The notes under the pieces: model-generated
What the model saw: the letters and a program-made list of their open reading frames with translations, nothing else
Databases searched by the model: none
What the model was told of the DNA's origin: nothing
Program-made: the position numbers and the translations under genes
Assembly (NCBI GenBank): GCA_021781335.1
Contig: JAJXXA010000023.1
Location: forward strand, 1 to 46,235
Length of the DNA stretch: 46,235 nt
Direction: 5' to 3'
Source: Actinomycetes bacterium
GTDB taxonomy: Bacteria; Actinomycetota; Acidimicrobiia; Acidimicrobiales; RAAP-2
Part shown: positions 27,925 through 35,997 of the stretch, in pieces
Numbering within the stretch: position 1 is the first letter of the stretch
Layout of the letters: each line of letters opens with the position of its first letter

Positions 27925-28378
27925 GACGTCCTCCATTCCCGACGACTGCACGTTGTCGCGAAGATTACCGGACCCACCTGGAATCTGCTTCTCCATTTCG
28001 ACTCATTCTTCGCAGCGTCGCCTCACGACTCGTTCGTAGAGCGGGGCTGGTGGCCCACTGCGGCCGCGCGGCCAATGCGGCGACTGCGCGTGGTCGGTGA
28101 TTGCGAGGAGCCGGCGGACGGCTTGGAGACACCCGCCGGCGGGCTTCGCCGAACGGAACTGATCGGTTTACGACCAACCTTTAGTGGACCTTGAGGGACA
28201 CAATAAGAACCGATAGCCCACGTTCCCTGGAGCGCCATCGACGACCGCACTCAACAGAGCATTTGCGGAAGAGAATTGAATGCCTTTCGAAGGTGCCCAA
28301 GCGACGACCGTTGGGCTTCAAATGACAATCACGCCCCCGCAAGACCTGGAAAGTACATATTTGTACTATAGTGGCCAT
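27925..28378. other. 454-bp intergenic region between DUF1801 gene and XRE cassette
   Basis: Holds the divergent promoters of the minus-strand DUF1801 gene and the XRE gene. GCCGGCGG (28110-28117) and CCGCCGGC (28133-28140) form a perfect 8-bp inverted repeat with a 15-nt loop. The flanking DNA is locally GC-richer (28045-28145) and then turns AT-rich towards the XRE promoter. No intact gene is seen. Confidence 0.45.
28352..28369 (+). promoter_or_regulatory. XRE-gene promoter with overlapping dyad
   Basis: AGTACA-TATT-TGTACT (28352-28367) is a perfect 6-bp inverted repeat overlapping TACTAT (28364-28369), a good -10 that ends nine bases before the ATG. This is the arrangement expected for a self-repressed antitoxin promoter with a very short or absent leader. 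Confidence 0.6.
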
Positions 28379-28702
28379 ATGGTGACCGGAGACCTAATCA
28401 AAGAGGCTCGATTGCGGGCAGGCCTCACGCAACGCGAATTGGGTGCTCGCCTCGCCAAGGCTCAATCCGTGATCGCCCGCTGGGAACGAGACGAGGTCTC
28501 ACCGAGTCTTGAGACATTGCGCGAGGTGGTTCGCGCGTGTGGATTCGATCTCACATTCTTCATGTCCAAGTTTGATGATTCCAATGTGACGATCATCGAT
28601 CAGCATCTTCGAATGACGCCGGCCGAAAGATTCGCAGATCTCATCGCCCGTGTTCGGTTCCACGAACAGCGTGAAAAGGTGAAGGCGAGACGCCGTGCCT
28701 GA
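28379..28702 (+). CDS. XRE-family helix-turn-helix protein (putative antitoxin)
   Basis: 107 aa from the ATG at 28379. The HTH_3 domain fills residues 1-60: GDLIKEARLRAGLTQRELGA, then LAKAQSVIARWERDEVSPSL, with the recognition helix SVIARWE. The C-terminal half (MTPAERFADLIARVRF) is helical and basic and may contact the partner protein. An upstream in-frame ATG (28280) would place the promoter and operator inside the gene, so it was rejected. The stop overlaps the next gene by 8 bp, implying translational coupling with the nucleotidyltransferase. Probably represses its own promoter through the dyad at 28352-28367. Confidence 0.85.
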   Translation: MVTGDLIKEARLRAGLTQRELGARLAKAQSVIARWERDEVSPSLETLREVVRACGFDLTFFMSKFDDSNVTIIDQHLRMTPAERFADLIARVRFHEQREKVKARRRA

Positions 28703-29228
28703 CATGATCCCTTATCGTCCCGACGAAATCCTTGAGGTACTCGAGCGTCATCACGTTCTTTACGTCGTCATTGGTGGACTCGCCGCCGAGTTGCGCGGAT
28801 CCCCCTACGTCACTCGCGACGTCGACGTCACGCCGGCACGTACCCGCGAAAACTTCACGAGGCTCGCGGCCGCGTTGAAGGAACTTGACGCCAAGCTTCG
28901 AGTTCCTGATTTGGAAGAACCATTGGTGATACCACTCGATGAGCGAACATTCGGACAATGGACGACCTGGACTTTCGTGACCAAGCACGGTTATCTCGAC
29001 ATCGCACTTCTTCCCGATGGGACACGAGGTTACGACGACTTGCGACGTTCAGCTACTCGAGAGCAAATTACCGACACCGTGACGATCTTCGTGGCTGCGC
29101 TCGCCGACGTCATTCGTTCCAAGGAAGCAGCCGGCCGCGAAAAAGACCGTGCGGTACTCCCGATTCTCCGACAGGTCCTCGAGCGCTCGCATAGGAAGGA
29201 TCGTGGCGACCAAGGGATTGAACTTTGA
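28695..29228 (+). CDS. Nucleotidyltransferase-fold protein (putative toxin partner)
   Basis: 177 aa with a minimal NTase fold. VIGGLAAELRGSPYVTRDVDV supplies the GG loop and the D-x-D metal ligands; GYLDIALLP may give the third carboxylate. The C-terminal DVIRSKEAAGREKDRAVLPIL is the conserved helix of this NTase group, also found in AbiEii/MenT-like toxins, some of which add nucleotides to tRNA 3' ends. Overlaps the XRE gene and ends 181 bp before the 3' end of tRNA-Leu. All catalytic residues look intact. Toxicity and tRNA as substrate are inferences from relatives and context. Confidence 0.82.
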   Translation: MPDMIPYRPDEILEVLERHHVLYVVIGGLAAELRGSPYVTRDVDVTPARTRENFTRLAAALKELDAKLRVPDLEEPLVIPLDERTFGQWTTWTFVTKHGYLDIALLPDGTRGYDDLRRSATREQITDTVTIFVAALADVIRSKEAAGREKDRAVLPILRQVLERSHRKDRGDQGIEL

Positions 29229-29409
29229 CTCTCAGATGTAGCGAGACCCGTACATGAGCGCCGTTGGGACTCGACCGACAGTGGAGCTCGAGCGACAAAC
29301 GCAAGAAACCACGATCTTCACCCATTGCGGCTCCACGAATTTCAACTTCGAATCGAGCGTCTCGCACCTTCACATCCGTGGTCCACTAAACGGGACACGG
29401 GTCACGGAG

Positions 29410-29493
29410 TGGGCGAGGGGGGACTTGAACCCCCACATCCTTTCGAATACAGGCACCTGAAGCCTGCGCGTCTGCCAATTTCGCCACTCGCCC
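29410..29493 (-). tRNA. tRNA-Leu (CAG)
   Basis: Read on the minus strand, the 7-bp acceptor stem is GGGCGAG/CTCGCCC (29493-29487 with 29417-29411), with discriminator A at 29410. The anticodon loop TTCAGGT gives CAG between CAGGC/GCCTG stems. A long variable arm marks it as class II, and the T arm contains GGTTCAAGTCC. CCA is not encoded. It lies just upstream of fhaA and divergent from it, the same place leuT occupies in mycobacteria. Its 3' end faces the XRE-NTase cassette. Confidence 0.95.
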
Positions 29494-29580
29494 TGGGAAC
29501 ACGCAACAATACTCCAACTCTCAAAGCATTGTTACTCGGGCTCTACAGGTTTCGAACCTACCGGTACAGTTACAGATGTC

Positions 29581-30228
29581 ATGGTTTTGAGGAAAGTCGA
29601 AAATCGCCTGGAGCGAATCTTTGAGCGGACGCTCTCGCGTCCTTTTAAGAACGCGCTCCAGCCAGTCGAGATCGGGTCGCGCATCGTGCGAGAGGTGGAT
29701 CTGACCCGACGTCTCTCGACGCAGGGACCGATCTCACCAAATCAGATCCAAGTATGGATAGGCCCTGAAGACGCTCATAGGTTCGAAGGCTTTCAGAAGG
29801 CTCTGGTGAGTGAGCTCGAGGAGACCGTGCGCCAACACGCGGTGAGCGAGGGTTTCAGCTTTGTGGGCCCGGTCGTGGTCGAGATCTTCATTGACGATGA
29901 CATCAAGGTTGGTGACGTGGCGGTCAAGACCGAGTTTGTCGGTGGCGACAGCCAGCCCCGGCTCATCACGAGCGACGGGCGCAAGTTCCCCGTGGGTGAG
30001 CACCCCTTGATAATTGGTCGAAGCCCGGACGCCGCAATAGTCATCAATGACACCAACGTTTCGCGTCACCACGCTGAAATTTGGCGCACCGAGGACGGTG
30101 TGGCTATACGAGACCTGCAATCCACCAACGGGACCTTTGTCAACGGCCACCGGATCACCGCCGTGTCGCTCTCTCCTCGCGACGACGTCACGGTGGGGAC
30201 GTTGCACATTCGAATTGAGTTCGCTTGA
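29581..30228 (+). CDS. fhaA: FhaA-like protein (DUF3662 + FHA domain)
   Basis: 215 aa. The N-terminal DUF3662 domain (1-110: KVENRLERIFERTLSRPFKN... RIVREVDLTRRL) is diagnostic of actinobacterial FhaA. The C-terminal FHA domain (about 135-213) has the phosphothreonine-binding GRSPDA, SRHHAEI and STNGTFVNG motifs. In Mycobacterium FhaA binds phosphorylated MviN/FtsQ-pathway proteins and regulates cell-wall synthesis. It lacks the long Pro/Gln/Tyr-rich linker of the mycobacterial protein (527 aa there). First gene of the cluster; its stop overlaps fhaB in TTGA. Confidence 0.93.
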   Translation: MVLRKVENRLERIFERTLSRPFKNALQPVEIGSRIVREVDLTRRLSTQGPISPNQIQVWIGPEDAHRFEGFQKALVSELEETVRQHAVSEGFSFVGPVVVEIFIDDDIKVGDVAVKTEFVGGDSQPRLITSDGRKFPVGEHPLIIGRSPDAAIVINDTNVSRHHAEIWRTEDGVAIRDLQSTNGTFVNGHRITAVSLSPRDDVTVGTLHIRIEFA

Positions 30229-30677
30229 GTGGTTTCGTCGCTACGACGAACTACGCAGCAGTGGTACGTCCGCTGCAGGTTCTGGTGATGGCAATCGCCG
30301 TGTTGTTCTTTGCGCGCGTCTTGCGCGTGGCGTCCGTTGAGGCGCGACCAGTCGGAGAGGCCGGGACAGGTCGTCGTCGAAAGTCAATCGACCTGGCACT
30401 CGAATTCATTGAACCACTTGAGCGCGAGAGTGAACGGATTGACATCGAGACAGCGATTGTGATTGGGAGGAGTCCCGAGTGCGATCTTCGACTCGACGAC
30501 AACTTTCTCTCGTCGCGTCACGCACGGGTTGCGAATGACGGCGGCGACCTCTCGATCGAGGACCTCGGGTCGACGAACGGCACATACGTGAACCAAGAGC
30601 TGGTGAAGGGGCGAGTCCACTTGGAACGGGGCGACATCGTCCAGGTCGGTGGTGTCTTGTTCGAGGTGGTTCGTTGA
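30225..30677 (+). CDS. fhaB: FhaB-like protein (TM + FHA domain)
   Basis: 150 aa. One N-terminal transmembrane helix (about 13-33) and a cytoplasmic FHA domain (about 72-150) with IGRSPECDLRL, SSRHARV and STNGTYVNQ. FhaB (FipA) links the Ser/Thr kinases to the septal machinery in mycobacteria. Starts with TTG in a TTGA overlap with fhaA and overlaps pstP the same way, so the three genes are translationally coupled. No TxxE-type phosphosite equivalent to mycobacterial T36 could be picked out. Confidence 0.9.
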   Translation: MSGFVATTNYAAVVRPLQVLVMAIAVLFFARVLRVASVEARPVGEAGTGRRRKSIDLALEFIEPLERESERIDIETAIVIGRSPECDLRLDDNFLSSRHARVANDGGDLSIEDLGSTNGTYVNQELVKGRVHLERGDIVQVGGVLFEVVR

Positions 30678-31885
30678 CGCGTTGGCGTTACGCCGCCGCA
30701 ACTGACACCGGCCTGGTTCGAGAGAGTAACCAGGACGCAATCTTTGTCGACGACTCGCTCGCAATTGTGGCTGACGGGATGGGCGGTCACGCGGCAGGTG
30801 AAGTCGCATCAGCGTTGGCGGTCGAGGTGATCTACGACGGCTATCTGAACGATCCAACGGTCGAGGGCCTGCACAGCGCGGTGGAAGCCGCCAACCGTGC
30901 GGTGCTGCGAGAGGCGCGAGAGAACCCGGAGCACTTCGGCATGGGCACGACCGCCATCGTGCTCGGTCTGACGCACGACGAAGCGGGCGTTGTCTCACCC
31001 ACTTTGTTCCACGTCGGAGATTCGCGCGCGTATCAGTTGCGAGACGGCGCCCTACGTCAATTGAGCGAGGATCACAGCGTCGCCGAGGAGTGGGTGAGAA
31101 TGGGTCGTCTCACACCCGAAGAGGCGGCGACCCATCCACGACGTCACCAGCTCACCCGCGGTGTTGGTGTCGAGGAGAGCATCGACATCGACGTCATGAG
31201 CGTCATCGCCATGCCCGGTGACCGAGTCTTGTTGTGCAGCGACGGACTCTCGAACGAACTCTCCAACGAGGAGTTGGCTCGCCTCGCCAGTTCGCCGGTC
31301 CCGCTCGACGAAGCGGTGACACATCTGATCGCGGCGGCCCGACACGCGGGCGGCCGGGACAACATTTCGGTCGTCCTCCTCGAGTTTGATGAGGTGGAGG
31401 TCACCTCGGCACCCATCAAGAAGACACTCGTCGCTCCCGTGCCGCCGGTCGCGCAGAGTGCGAAGCCCAGCCTCTCTCGCTCTCGTCGCAGGCGCTTCAC
31501 GTGGCGCGTGTGGCTCGGCGTGGCGTTCTTTCTCGCCATCGTCGCGGGCTTCTTCGCCGTGGTGCACTGGTACGCCTACTCGACCTACTACCTGGCGAAC
31601 GACAACGGGAAGATCGCCGTGTACCAAGGACAGCCCAACGGTGTCCTGTGGTACAAGCCGATCAAGATTCTCGACACGCCGTACCTGTCGCGCCAGCTTC
31701 GAACCACCGATCAAATCGCGCTGGGCGCGACGATCAGCGAGCCGTCACTGACGGCGGCGATCAATTACGCCGGTTCCTTGCACGACGCGTGGCAACTCGG
31801 TCAGAGCACCACCACCACCTCGACCTCGGTCCCCGCGACGACGACGACCGCCCACGTCACCCCAACCACCTCGAAGGCTGGCTGA
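30674..31885 (+). CDS. pstP: PstP-like PP2C Ser/Thr protein phosphatase
   Basis: 403 aa. The metal-dependent PP2C domain (about 5-240) shows ESNQDA, VADGMGGHAAGE, GDSRAYQL, SEDHS, CSDGLSNEL and GGRDNISVV, covering all the metal-binding aspartates. A transmembrane helix (about 280-300) follows, then an extracytoplasmic tail of about 95 residues ending in a Thr-rich stretch. It reverses phosphorylation by PknB and its targets. The extracellular tail resembles that of mycobacterial PstP. TTG start in a TTGA overlap with fhaB. In most actinobacteria rodA comes next; here a 182-bp gap leads directly to pknB. Confidence 0.95.
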   Translation: MTRWRYAAATDTGLVRESNQDAIFVDDSLAIVADGMGGHAAGEVASALAVEVIYDGYLNDPTVEGLHSAVEAANRAVLREARENPEHFGMGTTAIVLGLTHDEAGVVSPTLFHVGDSRAYQLRDGALRQLSEDHSVAEEWVRMGRLTPEEAATHPRRHQLTRGVGVEESIDIDVMSVIAMPGDRVLLCSDGLSNELSNEELARLASSPVPLDEAVTHLIAAARHAGGRDNISVVLLEFDEVEVTSAPIKKTLVAPVPPVAQSAKPSLSRSRRRRFTWRVWLGVAFFLAIVAGFFAVVHWYAYSTYYLANDNGKIAVYQGQPNGVLWYKPIKILDTPYLSRQLRTTDQIALGATISEPSLTAAINYAGSLHDAWQLGQSTTTTSTSVPATTTTAHVTPTTSKAG

Positions 31886-32067
31886 ACGTGAGCGGTTCTT
31901 TGGCGTCGGGGTGGCTGATTTGCGGCACGACGATCATGACCGGAACCGTTTGGGTTCGAGTGGCGGCACCGATGGGGACTCGTGTGGGTGTCGTAACCGA
32001 ATCGTCACCTGGGCGACGGGCTCCACGAATGATGGACTTCGGGGCGAGGGCCTAGGCTAGAGCGGAT
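31886..32067. other. Gap where rodA-pbpA-pknA would be expected
   Basis: 182 bp between pstP and pknB. A 55-codon open frame (31888-32055) has no recognisable homology or ribosome site and I do not call it a gene. No remnant of a SEDS protein, transpeptidase or second kinase is seen. TAGGCT (32053-32058) nine bases before the pknB ATG is a plausible -10. Confidence 0.5.
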
Positions 32068-33981
32068 ATGGAGCCCGTTAGCGACCCCAGGATCTACTCC
32101 GATCGATACCAGGTCACGCACCTCATCGCCCGAGGTGGCATGGCGCTTGTTTATCGTGCGCAGGACCTGTTGTTAAACCGCCCGGTGGCGCTCAAAATTC
32201 TCTATCCCGAGCTGAGTGCCGACCCTCTGTTCGTCGAGCGCTTTCGTCGCGAGGCTCAAGCGGCCGCCAATCTTTCACACCCCAACATCGTCCCGGTCTT
32301 TGACTGGGGTGAGGATCGTGGCACGTATTTCATTGTGATGGAACTGATCGAGGGTACATCGCTCGCTGATGTGTTGCGTGGTTCTAAGACCCTCACGCCT
32401 TCGCGTTCGACGCAGATCATCGCCCAGGTCGCTGCGGCGCTCGGCTACGCGCATCGTAACGGTGTTGTTCACCGTGACGTGAAGCCGGGCAACATCTTGA
32501 TCACGAGTGACGGTCAGGTGAAGGTGACAGACTTCGGCATCGCTCAGGCGGTCGCGAGTGAGGATCATCTCGCCGAAGCCGGATCGGTGATGGGTACCGC
32601 TACGTACTTCTCACCTGAACAGGCCGAGGGCGCTGCGGTCGATGGACGCAGTGACGTCTATTCGCTGGGTGTGGTGTTGTTCGAGATGCTCGTCGGTCGA
32701 CCTCCCTTCATCGGAGACTCGCCGGTGGCCGTTTCAAGTCAACACGTCCACGGAACGGTGCCACACCCTTCTGAGTTCAACGACACGGTGCCACGCGACC
32801 TCGAGGCAATTGTCATGTACGCCTTGGCCAAATCGCCCAGCCAGCGTTACCAGTCCGCCGACGAGTTCCGCGCGGACCTCCTGCGATTCTCCGAGGGACA
32901 ACCCGTGCGCGCCGCAGGATACGAAGGCGCCTTCTTCGGTGCCGACGCCACCCGGGCGGTCTCGGCGGTCTCAGCGGGCGAGCGCACCCAGTCGGTGCCT
33001 GTGATGAGCGGACCTCGCACCGATGTTCGTCGACGTCGTGGGAACCGTTCGGGTATCACGTCGGTCGTCGTCATCTTGTTGATCGCGATTGCGGGACTGA
33101 GTTACTACCTCTTGACCAACAAGACGACCACGATCACTTCAATGCCCAATGTCATCGGTCAGTCAATCTCCTCGGCCACCTCGACGCTGCGCTCCAACGG
33201 TCTGCAGATCGGTGAAGTGAAACTGATCCAATCGAATCAGCCCAAGGGCACCGTCGTGTCAACCACACCCGGCGCCGGCAAGAAGGTCTCCTCGGGCGAG
33301 TCGGTGTCGCTCAAGGTGAGTTTGGGCACTTCGACGAAACCGGTCACGGTGCCCAACGTCACCAATATGTCGTTGAGTGCGGCCGAGACGCTTCTCCAGC
33401 AGAAGAACCTTGCGTACTCCGTGACACAGACCACGACCTCCACGAGTGGTGCGGCACCCAATACGGTGCTCTCCCAGTCGCCAGTGGCCGGCACCAGTGC
33501 GAGGACGGGTGACAAGGTCGTGCTCACGATCCTCGCCCCGACCACCACCTACGCGGTGCCACCGGTAGCGGGTCAGACCCAGGTTGCCGCGACTCAGACA
33601 CTCGTCCAACAGGGTCTGAGCGTGAGCTCCACCACCAGCACGAAGTGCTCGAACACCGTGGCGTCGGGCCTCGTCGTCGGCACGAATCCGGCGGCCGGAA
33701 CCCAAGTAAAGGCTGGCACGTCGATCACGCTCGTGACCTCATCAGGGGTGTGCAACGTATACGTCCCCGATGTGGTCGGCTCAACACAGTCCGCGGCCGT
33801 CTCGACAATGCAGTCGCAGGGTCTGCAGACCTCAGTCTCGTCGGCCGACCCCACGTTGTGTTCGCCCAGTCAGATCGGGACCGTGTTGTCACAGAACCCG
33901 TCGGGTGGCACTTCGGTCCTCTACAACTCGACGGTCGATTTGTCGGTGTGTGATACGAGCACGCAACCGGGCAGCGGCTGA
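32068..33981 (+). CDS. pknB: PASTA-domain Ser/Thr protein kinase
   Basis: 637 aa. The kinase domain (about 13-275) has the glycine loop ARGGMALVY, Lys43, HRDVKPGN (Asp137) and DFG (155-157). One transmembrane helix (about 330-349) leads to four extracytoplasmic PASTA repeats from about 355, each beginning like MPNVIGQ, VPNVTNM, VPPVAGQ or VPDVVGS. PASTA repeats sense muropeptides or lipid II. The activation loop reads DHLAEAGSVMGTATY: the T-x-T pair phosphorylated in mycobacterial PknB is A-E-A here. Repeats 3 and 4 each carry Cys residues not seen in 1 and 2. It is the only kinase in the cluster. Confidence 0.96.
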   Translation: MEPVSDPRIYSDRYQVTHLIARGGMALVYRAQDLLLNRPVALKILYPELSADPLFVERFRREAQAAANLSHPNIVPVFDWGEDRGTYFIVMELIEGTSLADVLRGSKTLTPSRSTQIIAQVAAALGYAHRNGVVHRDVKPGNILITSDGQVKVTDFGIAQAVASEDHLAEAGSVMGTATYFSPEQAEGAAVDGRSDVYSLGVVLFEMLVGRPPFIGDSPVAVSSQHVHGTVPHPSEFNDTVPRDLEAIVMYALAKSPSQRYQSADEFRADLLRFSEGQPVRAAGYEGAFFGADATRAVSAVSAGERTQSVPVMSGPRTDVRRRRGNRSGITSVVVILLIAIAGLSYYLLTNKTTTITSMPNVIGQSISSATSTLRSNGLQIGEVKLIQSNQPKGTVVSTTPGAGKKVSSGESVSLKVSLGTSTKPVTVPNVTNMSLSAAETLLQQKNLAYSVTQTTTSTSGAAPNTVLSQSPVAGTSARTGDKVVLTILAPTTTYAVPPVAGQTQVAATQTLVQQGLSVSSTTSTKCSNTVASGLVVGTNPAAGTQVKAGTSITLVTSSGVCNVYVPDVVGSTQSAAVSTMQSQGLQTSVSSADPTLCSPSQIGTVLSQNPSGGTSVLYNSTVDLSVCDTSTQPGSG

Positions 33982-34012
33982 GTCACCTCAAGGTTCGATA
34001 ACATCGGTCCTT

Positions 34013-34288
34013 ATGGCAAAGTCCCAGTCCAAGCAGAGCAAAGCAAAGACTGTCGGGCGTTACGTCACCGCTGAAAAGCGGGGGCGCGTCACCACCAAAC
34101 GACCGCCAAGCGCTGACCACAGTCCCCATTGGTACGGCTGGCTCCTCGTTGACCTCATGGTCTTTGGACTGCTCGTGATCACGCTCAACTACCTGCAGGT
34201 GTTGCCGGGCTCTACGTCGTCGTGGTACTTGGTTCTCGGCCTGGTGTCGATGTTCAGCGCGTTCTATCTCGCTACCCAGTATCGCTGA
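34013..34288 (+). CDS. crgA: Cell-division protein CrgA
   Basis: 91 aa from the ATG at 34013; a longer upstream frame overlaps pknB out of frame and was rejected. A basic N-terminus (MAKSQSKQSKAKTVGRYV) precedes two transmembrane helices (about 44-64 and 72-89) joined by a short LPGSTSSW hairpin, the typical CrgA form. In Mycobacterium CrgA recruits FtsI and other divisome proteins and lies near the same kinase cluster. TAACAT eight bases before the ATG suggests a leaderless message. Convergent with the thiolase, only 6 bp apart. Confidence 0.93.
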   Translation: MAKSQSKQSKAKTVGRYVTAEKRGRVTTKRPPSADHSPHWYGWLLVDLMVFGLLVITLNYLQVLPGSTSSWYLVLGLVSMFSAFYLATQYR

Positions 34289-34294
34289 GCTCGC

Positions 34295-35473
34295 CTAGCC
34301 CAGACGCTCGATGATGGTGGCGTTGGCGAGTCCGCCGCCTTCACACATGGTGATGAGACCGTAGCGACCCTGGGTGCGCTCGAGTTCATTCAGCAAGGTC
34401 GCGCACAATTTCGCGCCCGACGCGCCAAGAGGATGACCCAATGCAATTGCTCCGCCGTTGACGTTCACCTTGTCAAGATCGACCTTGTGCTCTTTCTGCC
34501 AGGCGAGCACCACCGACGCGAACGCTTCATTGATCTCAACCAGGTCAATATCGTCCATGCTCAGTCCGGTGCGTTCAAGAATCTTGGCAGTGGCGGGGAT
34601 GGGACCGGTCAACATCGTCACCGGATCAACACCCGCGAGGGCGAAGGCGTGGAATCGTGCGCGCGGGGTGTAGCCGAGTTCTCGGGCCTTCTCTTCGCTC
34701 ATGATGAGTACCGCCGAAGCACCGTCGGTGATCTGTGAGGAATTGCCGGCGGTCACTTTGCCGTTCTCTTGGAATGCGGGTTTCAAGGTGGCGAGCGTCT
34801 CGACGCTCGAGTCGGGCCGGATGCCTTCGTCGCTGGCCATCAGATCACTCGTGAGTTCACCGTTTTCGTCGCGCACGTAGATGGGGATGATCTCGTGTTC
34901 GAAACGCCCCTCGGCGGTGGCACGCGCGGCGCGGCGATGGCTCTCAGCGGAGAACGCATCGAGTTCCTCGCGAGAGATGCCCCATTGGTCCGCGATCATC
35001 TCGGCGCCGATGCCCTGGTTCTTCAATCCCCCGACTGGTTCGTAGCGCTCGTGCACTCGAGGCCCGAAGGGGAATCCGGAGTCCTTGCCAATGGATGAAC
35101 CCATGGCCACGCGACTCATCACCTCGACACCCGCCGCCACCACGATGTCGTACGCGCCCGACATGACGCCCTGCGCGGCGAAGTGCAACGCCTGCTGGGA
35201 GGAGCCGCATTGTCGGTCGATGGTCGTTGCGGGCACGGACTCGGGCCACCCGGCGGCGAGTACGGCGTTACGTCCGACGTTGAAGGCTTGCTCACCGACC
35301 TGCGAGACGCAGCCCATGATGACGTCGTCAATGCGCGCGGGGTCGAGGTTGTTGCGGCTGGCGAGTGCGCGAAGCACCTCTGAGGCCAGATCGACCGCAT
35401 GCCAGTTCTTGAGCTTCCCATTTCGCTTGCCCCCCGGGGTGCGAACTGCATCAACTATGACCGCTGTGTGCAT
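34295..35473 (-). CDS. Acetyl-CoA acetyltransferase (thiolase)
   Basis: 392 aa, the normal length for a type II thiolase. Catalytic residues are Cys89 in TIDRQCGSSQQAL, His347 in GHPLGASGA, and Cys377 in MCEGGGLANA. It condenses two acetyl-CoA to acetoacetyl-CoA or performs the last step of beta-oxidation; direction cannot be told from sequence. No beta-oxidation partner is adjacent, but a hotdog thioesterase is divergent (74 bp) and others follow. Confidence 0.95.
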   Translation of the reverse strand: MHTAVIVDAVRTPGGKRNGKLKNWHAVDLASEVLRALASRNNLDPARIDDVIMGCVSQVGEQAFNVGRNAVLAAGWPESVPATTIDRQCGSSQQALHFAAQGVMSGAYDIVVAAGVEVMSRVAMGSSIGKDSGFPFGPRVHERYEPVGGLKNQGIGAEMIADQWGISREELDAFSAESHRRAARATAEGRFEHEIIPIYVRDENGELTSDLMASDEGIRPDSSVETLATLKPAFQENGKVTAGNSSQITDGASAVLIMSEEKARELGYTPRARFHAFALAGVDPVTMLTGPIPATAKILERTGLSMDDIDLVEINEAFASVVLAWQKEHKVDLDKVNVNGGAIALGHPLGASGAKLCATLLNELERTQGRYGLITMCEGGGLANATIIERLG

Positions 35474-35547
35474 GGAACTACCTTTCTTCGAGCGCGGGAA
35501 ATCCCCACCGCGGAGCCTAGACGTGGTGTGGGAGTAGCGTCGAAAGC

Positions 35548-35997
35548 GTGAGTGGCACCAAGAACATGGATCGCTGGCTGGGTAACGGGGGGATGGCCAT
35601 CATCGACGCACTCGGTGGCTCTTTCGAAGAGTACGGCGTCGACGGGGAGGATCTGGGCTGGGTGACCGGCACCTTCACGCCGCCACAGCTCGCCTGCAAC
35701 CCCCACGGTTCGGTGCAGGCTGGCGTGCATTCGGTGCTGCTCGACGCGGCGATGAACTTCGCGATCAACAGCGCTTTATCGGGCCGCGATCGTACGCAGG
35801 CGACAATCGAGATAACCACCGAACTGCTTCGACCGGCCATGCAGGACACGCGTTACGCGCTGCGTGGTGAGGTGGTGCGACTCACTCGTCAGGTCGCCTA
35901 CGCCGAAGCGACGATCACGAGTGAAGAGGGCAAACTTGTCAGTCGGGCCACCGGCACCTTCTTGGTGCACCGTGACGGATCGGTCACATCGAATTAG
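35548..35997 (+). CDS. PaaI-like hotdog-fold thioesterase
   Basis: 149 aa, single hotdog domain. The helix-containing HGSVQAGVHSVLLDAAMNFAINSA segment (about 52-75) matches the PaaI/4HBT-II core, in which an acidic residue on the long helix and the HG turn form the active site. RATGTFLVHRDG is the terminal strand. Probably hydrolyses an acyl-CoA or aryl-CoA. Start taken as GTG 35548. Overlaps the convergent pirin gene by 4 bp. Confidence 0.87.
   Translation: MSGTKNMDRWLGNGGMAIIDALGGSFEEYGVDGEDLGWVTGTFTPPQLACNPHGSVQAGVHSVLLDAAMNFAINSALSGRDRTQATIEITTELLRPAMQDTRYALRGEVVRLTRQVAYAEATITSEEGKLVSRATGTFLVHRDGSVTSN

Noticed and set aside
28000-28378. Second attachment-site copy for the first XRE-NTase cassette
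   Set aside because: No stretch matching the tRNA-Leu 3' end was found by eye on the far side of the cassette.
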